Positions 26,401-36,622 are shown, numbered from the stretch's first letter. The stretch is 64,000 nucleotides of DNA from UBA11889 sp046582115 (GCA_046582115.1 JAYGFA010000058.1:7946-71945), one strand, 5' to 3'. The notes: generated from the sequence alone by a model not told the origin. A program made the numbers and translations.

Positions 26401-27678
26401 ATGAAATTCGGTATTTTTTATGAGCATCAGTTACCTCGGCCTTGGAATGAAGGAGATGAGCAGAAACTTTTTAGCGATGCGTTAGAACAAGTTGAAGTGG
26501 CCGACCGGCTCGGTATCGACTACGCCTGGGAGGTGGAACATCATTTTCTGGAAGAATATTCGCATTCGTCTGCCCCGGAAGTCTTCTTGGCGGCATGCTC
26601 ACAGCGAACCAAGAACATTCGTTTAGGTCAGGGAATTCGCCAAGTAATCCCTCAATACAATCATCCGGCCCGTACAGCAGAGGTCGTTGCCACGCTCGAT
26701 TTGGTCTCGAACGGCCGCCTCGATTTTGGTACGGGGGAGTCTTCTGCCGAGTTAGAACTCGGCGGTTTCAAAATACCAGTTGCGGAGAAACGCAAGATTT
26801 ACCTTGAGTCGCTGGAACAGATTTGCAACATGCTCGCGATGGATCCATTCCCCGGATATCACGGCCAGTATTTCGACATGCCTTGCCGCAATGTGGTGCC
26901 AAAACCAGTACAACGTCCGCACCCACCGCTTTGGGTAGCCTGTTCGCAGCGTGAAACGATTCGGATGGCAGCTCGACTCGGTATCGGAGCCCTGACGTTT
27001 GCATTTGTCGATCCAATGGAGGCTCAAGAATGGGTGGATGAGTATTACCGTATTTTGAAGTCGGATGAATGCATCCCAATTGGGCATGCCGTAAATCCGA
27101 ATATTTGCATGGTGTCCAGCTTTTCTTGCCATCACGATCGTGAAACAGCGATTCAACGCGGTTTGGATGGTTTTGAATTCTTCGGTTTTGCGTTGGGTAG
27201 CCTGTATGCGTTTGGTGAACACAAACCCGGCAGAACCGACCTTTGGAAGCAATTTGAGGAAGTGAAGAAAGCGCGGGGAGATATGGCCGAAATGGATATG
27301 ACCCAGGCACTCGTGGGCAGCCGGGGCGGCATCGGAACGCCCGCCGATCTTCGCGAACACTTGCTGAAATTTGAGAAATGCGGCGTTGACCAAGTCACGT
27401 TCATTCAACAAGCAGGACGCAATCAGCACGAACATATCTGCGAAGCCCTAGAGATTTTCGCTGCAGAAGTCATGCCTGAATTCAAGGAACGCGAACGCGC
27501 GCGTGAACATGCAAAACTGGAGGAATTGGCGCCTTATATTGAAGCCGCGATGGCTCGAAAGAAGGGCTTGCAAGCGCTGTCGGATGAGGATATTCCTACG
27601 TTTATGTCGCTAGGACGCCAGGTTTCAGAAGATTCCAAAAACGAGAAGTCGATATACGAACGCCCGGCCGCGCGATAG
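26401..27678 (+). CDS. LLM-class flavin-dependent oxidoreductase
   Basis: 425 residues of the bacterial luciferase-like monooxygenase family. Recognised from FGIFYEHQLPRPW at the start, the HHFLEEYSHSSAPEVFLAA block (about 47-65), LDFGTGES and the substrate-side PHPPLWVACSQ. Such enzymes use reduced FMN or F420 and O2 to oxidise aldehydes, alkanesulfonates or other substrates. The C-terminal 60 residues (rich in Glu/Arg/Ala) extend beyond the core barrel. It is divergent from tetR and probably controlled by it. The substrate is unknown. Confidence 0.88.
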   Translation: MKFGIFYEHQLPRPWNEGDEQKLFSDALEQVEVADRLGIDYAWEVEHHFLEEYSHSSAPEVFLAACSQRTKNIRLGQGIRQVIPQYNHPARTAEVVATLDLVSNGRLDFGTGESSAELELGGFKIPVAEKRKIYLESLEQICNMLAMDPFPGYHGQYFDMPCRNVVPKPVQRPHPPLWVACSQRETIRMAARLGIGALTFAFVDPMEAQEWVDEYYRILKSDECIPIGHAVNPNICMVSSFSCHHDRETAIQRGLDGFEFFGFALGSLYAFGEHKPGRTDLWKQFEEVKKARGDMAEMDMTQALVGSRGGIGTPADLREHLLKFEKCGVDQVTFIQQAGRNQHEHICEALEIFAAEVMPEFKERERAREHAKLEELAPYIEAAMARKKGLQALSDEDIPTFMSLGRQVSEDSKNEKSIYERPAAR

Positions 27679-27726
27679 TGGTGTGGCATATCGTTGGTAC
27701 TGGTGAACGCTCGCTGCGGCATGGAA

Positions 27727-29598
27727 TTACGACTTCCCACTTCGTTCTAAGCGCTCTTCAACTTCCAGCCAGGATCGCTCTAACGTCGCAACGTTTTTCT
27801 TGAGTTGCCCATGTTCTTTGGATAACGCTCTGATATTGGCGGTACTTTCGGACGCGTAGGTGGTCGGGTCAGCAAGCTGCTCGTTTAGTTGATCGAGCTG
27901 AGATTGGAGCTGGGCCATATCCTTCTCTAGTTGATCTTTGTGGTGACGCAGTGATTGGGTGCGGATTCGTACACCGGCTTTCGAGCGGCGCTTTTCTTGC
28001 GCGGAGTTTGGCGCGGGGTCACTCGGACGCGCGGACTTGCCTTTTACCAATTCGGCATACGCGTCTAGATCGTCCTCATAATTTGCCACCGTACCCCCCG
28101 CGACCAGCCAAAACGAGTCGACCGTGTGCCGCAACAGATGACGATCATGAGAAACCAGCAGTAAAGCTCCTTCGTACTCTTGTAGTGCGAGCATGAGCGC
28201 TTGTCGCATGTCGACGTCGAGGTGGTTAGTAGGTTCATCAAGAAGCAGGATTGCCGGTTTCTGTATCGCAATCAGCGCCAATAGCAAGCGGGCCTTTTCA
28301 CCTCCGCTGAAGGTTTTAACAGGTCGATGGATGTCGTTGCCGGAAAACCCCCAGCCGCCGAGGTAATTTCGAGCACTTTGATCCGGCATCGGTTCAAGCT
28401 CAATTAGTTTCGCCATCGGAGTTGTATCGGGTTCAAGACGTTCGAACTGTTGCTGGGTGAAATATCCGATGGACGCATGCTGTCCACGCTCGATTCGCCC
28501 GACCATCGGACTCAGTTCCCCTGCCAAGCTACGTAACAGCGTAGTTTTACCCGCCCCATTGATGCCTAGAATTCCGATACGATCTTTGGGATAGAGGCGA
28601 AGCCTGAGACTGCTCAGAATCGCCGTTTGCCCGTAACCAATCGTTGAATCGTCTACGACAACTAGGGGGTTCGAGGTCTTTTCAGGATTGCTGAATGAAA
28701 ATCGGTAAGGCGACTCGCTATGCAACAACGCAATCGATGGCATTCGATCGAGAGCACGTAGGCGACTTTGTGCCTGTTTGGCCTTGCTAGCTTTGGCCCG
28801 GAACCGATCGACGAATCTCTGAATTCGTGCACGTTCGATTTCTTGTTTTCGATTCAAACTTGCTTGTTGTTCGAGCTCGGCGTTTCGTTGCAGTTCGAAT
28901 GAAGCATAGTTCCCTGTGTAGGTTTTTGCAGAGGCATTGTGTAGATGAACGATTTCGTTAACGGCTCTGTCGAGAAAGTCGCGGTCGTGGGCGATTGTTA
29001 GTAATGTTCCGTCATACCGTCCGAGCCATCTTTCCAACCATAGCGTTGCGTCGAGGTCTAGGTGGTTGGTGGGCTCGTCGAGGAGAAGTAGTTCGGAGGG
29101 AGTCATTAGCGTTTGGGCGAGGTTAAGACGAATCTGCCAGCCTCCGGAAAACGCACGATGTGGTTTGTCGAAATCTGAACCGACGAACCCTAGGCCATGC
29201 AGAATTTCTCCAGCCCTTGCACTGGCATCGTAACCGCCCGCATCGTCATATTCGACGCAGAGATCGGCAAGCCGGTCGTTATCACCTGCCGCCTCGGCTG
29301 AACGAAGTTCGCGTTCGATATGGCGCATGTTGTCGTCACCATCGATTACGTATTCGATTGCACTGCGAGTTGACGGGCGGGCCGATTGCTGTAGCCAGGC
29401 GATACGCCAACCTTTGGGTATCGAGATGTCTCCTTCTTCGGGCTGTAGCCGACCTCGGATTAGTTCAAATAAAGTGGTCTTTCCGGCGCCATTGCGACCC
29501 ACAAAACCAGCGCGGTGGCCTGGGTGCACTGTGATGTTGATAAAGTCGAAGAGTACACGGTCGCCGCGCCTGAATAAGACATTACGAAATTGAAGCAT
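27727..29598 (-). CDS. ABC-F family ATPase (YheS-like)
   Basis: 623 residues from the ATG at 29598 (an upstream in-frame start at 29628 is less likely, as MLQFRNV is the family N-terminus). Two ABC ATPase domains: Walker A GRNGAGKTTLF and GINGAGKTTLL, signatures in FSGGWQIRLNLAQ and FSGGEKARLLLAL, Walker B LLLLDEPTNHLD twice. The linker between them is basic and the last 80 residues form a coiled coil. ABC-F proteins bind the ribosomal E site and relieve stalls or antibiotic blocks; the length and C-terminal coiled coil fit YheS. No transmembrane segment, so it is not a transporter. Confidence 0.92.
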   Translation of the reverse strand: MLQFRNVLFRRGDRVLFDFINITVHPGHRAGFVGRNGAGKTTLFELIRGRLQPEEGDISIPKGWRIAWLQQSARPSTRSAIEYVIDGDDNMRHIERELRSAEAAGDNDRLADLCVEYDDAGGYDASARAGEILHGLGFVGSDFDKPHRAFSGGWQIRLNLAQTLMTPSELLLLDEPTNHLDLDATLWLERWLGRYDGTLLTIAHDRDFLDRAVNEIVHLHNASAKTYTGNYASFELQRNAELEQQASLNRKQEIERARIQRFVDRFRAKASKAKQAQSRLRALDRMPSIALLHSESPYRFSFSNPEKTSNPLVVVDDSTIGYGQTAILSSLRLRLYPKDRIGILGINGAGKTTLLRSLAGELSPMVGRIERGQHASIGYFTQQQFERLEPDTTPMAKLIELEPMPDQSARNYLGGWGFSGNDIHRPVKTFSGGEKARLLLALIAIQKPAILLLDEPTNHLDVDMRQALMLALQEYEGALLLVSHDRHLLRHTVDSFWLVAGGTVANYEDDLDAYAELVKGKSARPSDPAPNSAQEKRRSKAGVRIRTQSLRHHKDQLEKDMAQLQSQLDQLNEQLADPTTYASESTANIRALSKEHGQLKKNVATLERSWLEVEERLERSGKS

Positions 29599-29631
29599 GG
29601 ACAATGAGCGGGAGTTGCTCCTGCTCAACCA

Positions 29632-30105
29632 TCAGTTTCGCCATTGCATGATCGCCCCGGCACCTAGCACCACGAATGCCACTAACGCCGCCACCGGGAT
29701 AATGGAGGGTTCAGCACAATCGCCGGTGCCTGTGATGAGCGCTTTCAAAATATCGGCGAGTGGAAATTGATTGGACACGAGGTAATCCAGCCCCGGTCCA
29801 CATGACGAAGCTGCGGATGGCGTAAGTTGTAAGTAAATCTGCCGCAACGCAAAACCTATACCGACAATACTCGATACCAGTGATAGAAATGGATAGATGC
29901 CGAGTCGAGGGTTATGAGCTAGACCTCCCGCCGCGAGGAGCGTTGCCAGGATCATCCAAATCCTTTGATTCAGGCAGAGCGCACAGGGTAATTGGTCGAA
30001 GACGTATTCGAGTGTTAACGCCACGAATAGGAACGTTGCGCCTGCTGCAACGGTCAAAATGCTCCAATCTTCACTATCGATTGAACGTAAGTAGTTGGTC
30101 ATCAT
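29632..30105 (-). CDS. dsbB: Disulfide bond formation protein DsbB
   Basis: 157 residues with four predicted membrane helices. Both redox pairs are present: Cys41/Cys44 in LPCALCLNQR and Cys102/Cys130 in the second periplasmic loop. DsbB re-oxidises DsbA and passes electrons to quinone. The frame runs on to 30216, but the double ATG at 30102/30105 gives the family start. It lies between acpH and the ABC-F gene on the same strand; dsbA is not nearby. Confidence 0.92.
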   Translation of the reverse strand: MMTNYLRSIDSEDWSILTVAAGATFLFVALTLEYVFDQLPCALCLNQRIWMILATLLAAGGLAHNPRLGIYPFLSLVSSIVGIGFALRQIYLQLTPSAASSCGPGLDYLVSNQFPLADILKALITGTGDCAEPSIIPVAALVAFVVLGAGAIMQWRN

Positions 30106-30133
30106 TTGATGGTCACTGCTGAAGTAAATTTGG

Positions 30134-30715
30134 TCAATGCTCTTCTGCAATAAACGTCTGTGCAACTTCGCCGAGCAATGGAAAGTAACGGTGGAAGTCC
30201 TCACAAAAGTCGTCAATTTTCATATTGAGAATTCCATGAAGCTGCTGCTCGAAACGGTCGTAACGAAGGCGCTTGAGGATGTAAAACATTGCTCGTTCAA
30301 TTACCTCGGGCTGGGCGTATCGCGCCAGAAGGTCCGTTTCCTTCATGCGGTCGTAAAATAGCTTGGCGGCATGTGGTAACGGGTAGTGGCCTATTGCCTG
30401 ATAACAGGTCATCGTGAATTCAGTGAGTTCGCCAATGCCATAGTGTCTCCATTGGAGTGCTAGGACGTGATCTGCAATCAAATCCAGTAAAACGGGCGCC
30501 GGACGTCGTAGATCGGGGCCAAAGTGGACGTAACTTTTGCGCATTTCGGGCATTCGGTTACTGGTGCTGTCTAGATGTCTGTGAAGCCGAACGCCTCGCG
30601 CGAGGGCATCCGGCAACGAACTGGGAACCGGACCCTTGACAAAATCACCGATAAAACCGCCAGCGATCAACGCGCGTTCCGGATAACCAAGTAAACAGTG
30701 AGCGAGGAAGTTCAA
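30134..30715 (-). CDS. acpH: Acyl carrier protein phosphodiesterase
   Basis: 193 residues beginning MNFLAHCLLG, with GGFIGDFVKG and LHRHLDS, the HD-like metal-binding blocks of AcpH, which removes the phosphopantetheine arm from acyl carrier protein. A TTG start overlaps the gshA stop in ATTGA, implying coupling. Full length for the family. Confidence 0.9.
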   Translation of the reverse strand: MNFLAHCLLGYPERALIAGGFIGDFVKGPVPSSLPDALARGVRLHRHLDSTSNRMPEMRKSYVHFGPDLRRPAPVLLDLIADHVLALQWRHYGIGELTEFTMTCYQAIGHYPLPHAAKLFYDRMKETDLLARYAQPEVIERAMFYILKRLRYDRFEQQLHGILNMKIDDFCEDFHRYFPLLGEVAQTFIAEEH

Positions 30716-32271
30716 TCGCGGTCGACCCTGAGATAGCTCTCGAGGAATTCTTCGAATGTTTGCGTGTCGGTGGCTTCTTGTGCCAATTGATCACGTATCG
30801 AATTTTCGGCAAGCGAAGCGAAGCGTTGTCGCAAGTTGGAACTCAGGGACTGCTTGACAAAGATCTCGCGGTGAGTTTCGGATAGGTCCATCGTCAAGCG
30901 GAAGAAAGAGATTCGTTGGTCCTGCATCGCCGTGAGTACCCGCGCCGAAGGTGTAAGGCTCGCGTCCATAACCTTATGTCGTTGTGCTGCGATGCTCGCT
31001 CGGTGCTGCTCAGTACCCGTCACTTCGTCGATTACGGAGGCCACTGGCTCAGCAAAGTTTAGTAGTTCGTCCGCCCACTGGCGTAATTTTCTAGGGCGCC
31101 CGCTTGAACCTAAAGTTGCGCCTGGGTCTCTGCCTTCACGTACCGTAGTAAGTTGATTGCGCAGAATTTCATTCGATTCGTCGGCGGTGTCGTCGGGACT
31201 AGGCAGCAATAAACAAACCAACAAAAAAACGTCCAGAAATCTCAGCGTTTCGGTGTCGATACCAATCTCAAGGAAAGGGTTGAGGTCAAGACATCGGACT
31301 TCAACGTATTCAACGCCTCGTTTACGTAACGCATTTATCGGCCGTTCTCCAGGCTGAATGCGGCGTTTGGGCCTAATTGACCCGTAAAATTCGTTCTCGA
31401 TCTGGAGCAGGGAAGTATTGAGTTGTCGATAGTGACCATCTACTTCAACGCCGATCGTCTCGTATGCCGGAAAAGGACGGATTAACGCGTCGATCATGGT
31501 CTGCGCATAATGCTCAAGGTTGTTGTAGGAGATATGTAGGCCCGACTGGGCGCTACTCTGATAGCCGAGGGGCCCCATACGCAAAGATGTTGCGTCGGGC
31601 AAATACAGGGAATTTTGGTCGAAGACGTCGAGGTCGTGTTCCCGATTACGAATGAAGGATGTACACACGGCGGGAGACGCGCCGAATAAATATATCAGCA
31701 ACCATGAGTAGCGTCGGAAGTTTCTTATGAGGTGGAAGTACGAGCGGTCCTGAAATACTTGGTTGAGTTGTTGTCCCTTCGCTTCTGCAACGGCTGGCCA
31801 GAGTGACTCGGGTAACGAAAAGTTGTAATGGATTCCCGAAATGGTTTGCATCAGCTTGCCGTAACGATGTTCCAGACCGTTCCGATAGACGGTTTTGGCG
31901 CGCCCAATGTTGGAGGACCCGTAGCGACCTATTGGGATCTCAGCGTCGTTGTTGAGGATGCAAGGCATGCTCGCAACCCAGAGAAGCTCTTCCCCGAGTT
32001 CTTTGTAGATGACTCGATGTATGTTTGTCAGCTCGCTAATGCAATCGTCAGCGGCTTGGGATACGCCCGTGATGAACTCCAACTGCGCTTCAGAAAAGTC
32101 GGTGGTAATGAAGGGATGGCGTAGTGCGGAACCAAGTCCCGCGGGATGGGGTAATAGTGATAACGCACCGGTTGACGATATTCGGAGACTTTCTTTCTCG
32201 ATGCCCCTGCGAAGACGTCCTAGCCCTGGATTTCCTGTGATCACGTATACGGCCCTGTCGAATTCCCTCAC
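30712..32271 (-). CDS. gshA: Glutamate-cysteine ligase
   Basis: 519 residues, the usual length of the proteobacterial type I enzyme. Family blocks: RGIEKESLRI near residue 22, QLEFITG, HYNFSLPESLW, and the EVRCLDLNPF segment. It makes gamma-glutamylcysteine, the first and limiting step of glutathione synthesis. The GTG start has no strong ribosome-binding site. gshB is not in the window. Confidence 0.95.
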   Translation of the reverse strand: MREFDRAVYVITGNPGLGRLRRGIEKESLRISSTGALSLLPHPAGLGSALRHPFITTDFSEAQLEFITGVSQAADDCISELTNIHRVIYKELGEELLWVASMPCILNNDAEIPIGRYGSSNIGRAKTVYRNGLEHRYGKLMQTISGIHYNFSLPESLWPAVAEAKGQQLNQVFQDRSYFHLIRNFRRYSWLLIYLFGASPAVCTSFIRNREHDLDVFDQNSLYLPDATSLRMGPLGYQSSAQSGLHISYNNLEHYAQTMIDALIRPFPAYETIGVEVDGHYRQLNTSLLQIENEFYGSIRPKRRIQPGERPINALRKRGVEYVEVRCLDLNPFLEIGIDTETLRFLDVFLLVCLLLPSPDDTADESNEILRNQLTTVREGRDPGATLGSSGRPRKLRQWADELLNFAEPVASVIDEVTGTEQHRASIAAQRHKVMDASLTPSARVLTAMQDQRISFFRLTMDLSETHREIFVKQSLSSNLRQRFASLAENSIRDQLAQEATDTQTFEEFLESYLRVDRD

Positions 32272-32378
32272 GGTTGTTGTTCTCGTGTTACTCAGAGTCG
32301 AAACTCGCTCGCAACGAGCGGGTTGCTCTCGCGTCTTGTATGGGCGTACGCAAAACTATTAGGGGGTGCGAATTGGAA

Positions 32379-33935
32379 CTATCTCGGACCAGCGGCCGAG
32401 ATCTTCGCATCAACATTGAACTTCGAAAAGTTCTCACGAAATTTAGCGACGAGGGCGGCTGCAGCATCCTCATAAGATTTGGCGTCGGACCACGCCTGTT
32501 TAGGATCCAGAATTTTCGAATCAACACCTTTTACTCGGGTAGGGATCGTTAAGTTGAGGCCAGGAAGCTCCTTCGTTGTTGTTTCCTCAACGGATCGAGA
32601 CTGGATCGCATGGATGATGGCTCTTGTAACAGGAATGCTAAAACGCTTGCCAACACCGTAACCGCCACCGCTCCAGCCAGTATTCACCAAGTACACTTTG
32701 GAGCCATACGCCTCGATCCTTTTCATCAGTAGGTCTGCGTAAACATTCGCTGGACGTGGAAAAAAGGCCGCTCCGAAACACGCCGAAAATGTAGCCGAGT
32801 ACGCCTCCGTTGAACCTACGACGGTAGAGCCTACTTGTGCTGTGTACCCGGATAGAAAATGATAGGCCGCAGCCTCTTTGCTCAGAATAGAGATTGGTGG
32901 CAGGACACCACTGACATCACAAGTGAGAAAGATGATTGACGCGGGTTCGCCGGCCCGGTTTTCGGGGACTCTGGCTTCAATGTTCGTACGGGGATAACAA
33001 GCGCGCGTATTTTCGGTGATCGAATCATCCGTATAATCCGGCTCGCGTGTTTCAGGATTAATCACCACATTCTCGACGATGGCGCCGAAGCGGATTGCGT
33101 CGAAAATAACCGGCTCGTTTGTTCGTGTCAGGTCGATACACTTCGCATAGCAGCCGCCCTCGAGGTTGAAAACGGCTCCTGTGCTCCACCCATGTTCATC
33201 GTCGCCAATCAATAGGCAGTCTGGATCTGCCGATAACGTTGTTTTCCCCGTGCCCGAAAGTCCGAAAAACAGCGTCACCCGATCAGACGGGTCAATATTT
33301 GCTGAACAGTGCATTGGTAGGACATCGACATCAGGTAACAAGAAATTTTGTACCCCAAACATCGACTTCTTCATTTCGCCGGCGTATCGCATCCCAGCCA
33401 ATATAACTCGGCGTTGAGCGAAGTTGATCATCACGGTCCCATCGCTGGCGGTGCTATCGCGAGCAGGTTCGCAGATGAATTCGGGCGCGTTGACGATTTC
33501 CCATATGTCCTTTTGTTGCTGATTGAAGACGGCGGGATTGATGAATAAAGCCCTGCCAAACAAAGCGTGCCAGGCGTATTCCGTCGTCACCTGGATAGGT
33601 AAATAGTGGTTAGGATCCTCACCAACGTGGAAATTGTTGACGAAAGTGTCGCGAATACCGAGGTGTGCCTGAACGCGTTCCCACAGTGCATCGAAACTGG
33701 CTTCTTCTATTGGAAGGTTGACGGGTCCCCAATCGATGAGGCCTTCCGTGGTCGGTTCTCGAACGATGAATCTATCGGTTTGCGAGCGGCCAGTACGTTT
33801 TCCCGTATTTACGACGATGGCCCCGTTCGACGCGAATTCTCCCTCGCCGCGCGTCACAGCGAGTTCAGCGAGAGCGGCCGAACTTAGGTCGACATAAGTC
33901 GACATCTCTGGCGAATTGTCAAAGTTCAGCGCCAT
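32379..33935 (-). CDS. pckA: Phosphoenolpyruvate carboxykinase (ATP)
   Basis: 518 residues from the ATG at 33935 (the frame is open to 33992). P-loop GLSGTGKT at 225-232, followed by the second metal-binding block LLIGDDEHGWS, and GKRTGRSQTDRF at 45-56. It decarboxylates and phosphorylates oxaloacetate to PEP at the start of gluconeogenesis. In E. coli pck lies in the same neighbourhood as hslR, yrfG and nudE, and that grouping is kept here without hslO and yrfF. Confidence 0.95.
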   Translation of the reverse strand: MALNFDNSPEMSTYVDLSSAALAELAVTRGEGEFASNGAIVVNTGKRTGRSQTDRFIVREPTTEGLIDWGPVNLPIEEASFDALWERVQAHLGIRDTFVNNFHVGEDPNHYLPIQVTTEYAWHALFGRALFINPAVFNQQQKDIWEIVNAPEFICEPARDSTASDGTVMINFAQRRVILAGMRYAGEMKKSMFGVQNFLLPDVDVLPMHCSANIDPSDRVTLFFGLSGTGKTTLSADPDCLLIGDDEHGWSTGAVFNLEGGCYAKCIDLTRTNEPVIFDAIRFGAIVENVVINPETREPDYTDDSITENTRACYPRTNIEARVPENRAGEPASIIFLTCDVSGVLPPISILSKEAAAYHFLSGYTAQVGSTVVGSTEAYSATFSACFGAAFFPRPANVYADLLMKRIEAYGSKVYLVNTGWSGGGYGVGKRFSIPVTRAIIHAIQSRSVEETTTKELPGLNLTIPTRVKGVDSKILDPKQAWSDAKSYEDAAAALVAKFRENFSKFNVDAKISAAGPR

Positions 33936-34114
33936 CCGAAGGCCAAAGAATATAAGGCGTGGACTATACACGAGGCCGGTGACCCATTTCATGATCGAGT
34001 TCGGGGGTTTCGGCGAGAACTAACGCAGCGGTATTTCCAGGCGTCTAACCAGAAAGTCTGCAAACCGATCCACAACGAGCGGGTGCTTTGAGTAAATAGG
34101 AGCGGTGCTAATTA

Positions 34115-34537
34115 TCAATCGGGCTCAGTCGCGGATTTGATTCGCATCAAATGGCGCCGATCCCGTTTATTCGGCTTGGACTTAGGCATTCGTAATCCGG
34201 CGCGTTCCATACGACGCTGTGCCCTGAGAGCGGCTCGACGTTCAACTGACTCGGGGGTCTCGGAGTAGAGCGCCTCGGCAACGCGTGCGGGACCTCGTTG
34301 ATCCGACAGGGCATCGACAACAATATCGATTTCGTCGTTTCGTAGGGTAATAGTAAGACCGTCGCAAATCCTCACTTCTCTGGATGCTTTGGCCTTAGCG
34401 CCATTCACGTGTACTTTGCCACCGGCAATCGCGATTTTTGCTTGGCTGCGCGTTTTATAAAAACGGGCAGCCCAAAGCCAACGATCGATACGAACCTGAT
34501 CAAGCGGTCCAGATGTGTCTGAAACCGGGGCAACCAT
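34115..34537 (-). CDS. hslR: Heat-shock RNA-binding protein Hsp15
   Basis: 140 residues. An S4 RNA-binding domain at about 14-70 (RIDRWLWAARFYKTRSQAKIA in part, then GGKVHVNG) and a basic tail rich in Lys/Arg. Hsp15 rescues stalled 50S subunits carrying nascent chains. It starts at the base after the upstream HAD gene's stop, so they are cotranscribed, as in E. coli. Confidence 0.92.
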   Translation of the reverse strand: MVAPVSDTSGPLDQVRIDRWLWAARFYKTRSQAKIAIAGGKVHVNGAKAKASREVRICDGLTITLRNDEIDIVVDALSDQRGPARVAEALYSETPESVERRAALRAQRRMERAGLRMPKSKPNKRDRRHLMRIKSATEPD

Positions 34538-35188
34538 CTAGACCATGACTGCGGTAAAGTCGTTGATGACCGGATAACGCAAACCAACCCTTGGTGGCTT
34601 CTGTAGATCGGGTTGCGCAATGGTTAGCACATGACCGATCCCGAACTCAACCGCCATGTCGAGTACGTTCTCGTTGTCGTCGATGAGTAGTGTGCGGCTT
34701 GGGTCGGACAACTCTAAAGTAGAGAGTGTTTCCCAAAAGCCTCGCTCCTCCTTGGCCCAGCCGAAATCATGGGCTGAATAGGATGCATCGACCTGACTTA
34801 CCAAACCGGTAATTGAGCTCTTGATAGCCAAGCTGTTTGGGTGTGCGTTGGTCGTAATGACGGCCCGTCGCCCGGTCTTTCGTAAATATTTCATAAAGAC
34901 CTCAGCGTTGGGACGATACCGAATCAGATGAGAGAGATCATTGTGCAAGCGATCGATATCGAGTTGGGTTCGGTGTTTCCAGAAGTCGACAGAGTAGTAA
35001 CGCAGTTTTGGTTGATTTGCCATTGTTGTCCCGTAGAGCAAAGCGCTTGCTTGACTGGGTTTAAGGCTATGTCCAGCCGCGTAGCGACGAGGGACATGTT
35101 CATTCCACAGGGTATTGTCGTAATTGAGATCGATCAGCGTGCCATCCATATCCAAGAGAACGGTTTCGATCCCATCCCAACTGATCAT
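34538..35188 (-). CDS. HAD-family nucleotidase (YrfG-like)
   Basis: 216 residues. HAD motif I DMDGTLIDL (Asp14, Asp16) and motif IV LIDDNENVLDMA. The position between nudE and hslR is that of E. coli yrfG, whose product dephosphorylates GMP and IMP; activity here is inferred from that synteny. The start is 21 bp from the divergent nudE start. Confidence 0.85.
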   Translation of the reverse strand: MISWDGIETVLLDMDGTLIDLNYDNTLWNEHVPRRYAAGHSLKPSQASALLYGTTMANQPKLRYYSVDFWKHRTQLDIDRLHNDLSHLIRYRPNAEVFMKYLRKTGRRAVITTNAHPNSLAIKSSITGLVSQVDASYSAHDFGWAKEERGFWETLSTLELSDPSRTLLIDDNENVLDMAVEFGIGHVLTIAQPDLQKPPRVGLRYPVINDFTAVMV

Positions 35189-35209
35189 GCCGATATACTA
35201 ATGTGAAAC

Positions 35210-35785
35210 ATGGGGTTATTGGTGGGGGAATTACACGTGCCGCTGCCTGAAATTCTGGAGACTAAAACAGTCGCTCGCAGTCGACTGTTCAGTATTGAAA
35301 CGCTCAAACTGCGCTTTTCTAACGGTGTTGAGCGTATATACGAGCGACTACCAGCTGGTGGACGACAGGCCGTTATTGTTGTCGCTATCAATGCGGATAA
35401 TGAACTTGTCCTGGTGCGGGAATATCTCGCTGGCTTGCATCGGTATGAGTTAAATTTACCCAAAGGAACCGTTGATCCTGGTGAGACGTTTGAGGAGGCG
35501 GCGAATCGAGAGTTGAAGGAGGAGGCAGGGTTTGGAGCGCGAAAACTCGATTATGTTCGACAGATCACGTTAGCGCCCGCCTACATGGGATTTTCGATTC
35601 ACGTTATTTTGGCCCGGGATCTCTATCCTGAATCATTGCTGGGTGATGAACCGGAGATCATGGAAGTCGAAACGTGGGGACTCGAGAACGTGGATCAACT
35701 GGTCATGTCGGAAATACTTTCGGAGTCACGGTCCATTGCCGCATTGAAACTGGCGGAAGTATTTATAGCACGTGAAAATGCTTGA
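35210..35785 (+). CDS. nudE: ADP compounds hydrolase NudE
   Basis: 191 residues with a complete Nudix box from Gly86 to about 108: G-x5-E92 then R100-E101-L-K-E104-E105-A-G. It hydrolyses ADP-ribose, NADH and similar ADP compounds. The N-terminus VARSRLFSIETL also fits NudE. An in-frame GTG at 35236 would leave more room for promoters between the divergent genes and is a possible true start. It overlaps cysQ by 8-14 bp. Confidence 0.92.
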   Translation: MGLLVGELHVPLPEILETKTVARSRLFSIETLKLRFSNGVERIYERLPAGGRQAVIVVAINADNELVLVREYLAGLHRYELNLPKGTVDPGETFEEAANRELKEEAGFGARKLDYVRQITLAPAYMGFSIHVILARDLYPESLLGDEPEIMEVETWGLENVDQLVMSEILSESRSIAALKLAEVFIARENA

Positions 35786-36584
35786 AGAGCTCATCGACAT
35801 CGTGGTCCGTGCAGGTTCTGAAATTTTGGATGTGTACGCGACCGCCTTCGAAGTGAAAAGTAAATCGGACGATTCACCGTTAACGGAAGCCGATTTGCGG
35901 GCTCATCGCGTGATTATTGACGGACTTGAAGCAATCGACACCACAATACCGGTGATTTCCGAAGAATCTGATGCGCCCAGTTTCGGTGTGCGCAAGACCT
36001 GGCGCCGGTATTGGCTGGTTGATCCTCTGGATGGGACACGGGAGTTCGTCAATCGCAACGGCGAGTTTACTGTTAATGTAGCGTTAATTGAGGACAACGA
36101 ACCGATACTGGGCGTTGTCGGGGTTCCTGTGCAGGGCGACGTCTATGTCGGTGATGTCAAGAAACGAGAAGCGTTTCGCATTAGGAGCTCATCCCGTCAA
36201 ATAGTAACAACGCGTAAGTTGGGTCGCGACGCCATCACCGTGGTCACCAGCCGATCCCATGGAGGCGAGGGCTTGGAGAGGTACCTCGATAGCCTCGTCC
36301 CGATATTTGGTCGGGTAGATCGTACGGCGATGGGTAGTTCGCTAAAGTTCTGTTTGTTAGCGGAAGGTCTAGCTGATTTCTACCCGCGCTTGGGGCCCAC
36401 ATCGGAATGGGATATTGGCGCCGCACAAGCAGTCCTTCAAGCAGCAGGTGGCTCGGTACTTCAGTTGGATGGCTCGCCGCTCCTTTACAACACCAAAGCC
36501 TCGTTCCTAAATCCAGATTTTCTTGCGGTTGGCGATGTTTCTTTGGACTGGGTTCAAGTGCTGCCGCCTACGACCTCTACCTAG
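35778..36584 (+). CDS. cysQ: 3'(2'),5'-bisphosphate nucleotidase CysQ
   Basis: 268 residues of the inositol-monophosphatase superfamily. Metal-binding blocks: SPLTEAD (near 37), EES near 65, VDPLDGTREF near 84 and WDIGAAQAVL near 213. It removes the 3' phosphate from PAP formed during sulfate assimilation. It overlaps nudE, the same pairing as in many proteobacteria. An in-frame GTG two codons upstream (35772) is an alternative start. Confidence 0.93.
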   Translation: MLEELIDIVVRAGSEILDVYATAFEVKSKSDDSPLTEADLRAHRVIIDGLEAIDTTIPVISEESDAPSFGVRKTWRRYWLVDPLDGTREFVNRNGEFTVNVALIEDNEPILGVVGVPVQGDVYVGDVKKREAFRIRSSSRQIVTTRKLGRDAITVVTSRSHGGEGLERYLDSLVPIFGRVDRTAMGSSLKFCLLAEGLADFYPRLGPTSEWDIGAAQAVLQAAGGSVLQLDGSPLLYNTKASFLNPDFLAVGDVSLDWVQVLPPTTST

Positions 36585-36622
36585 GCTCTGTATAATCGCG
36601 TTTCTACTGGGGGGTTAGCGAA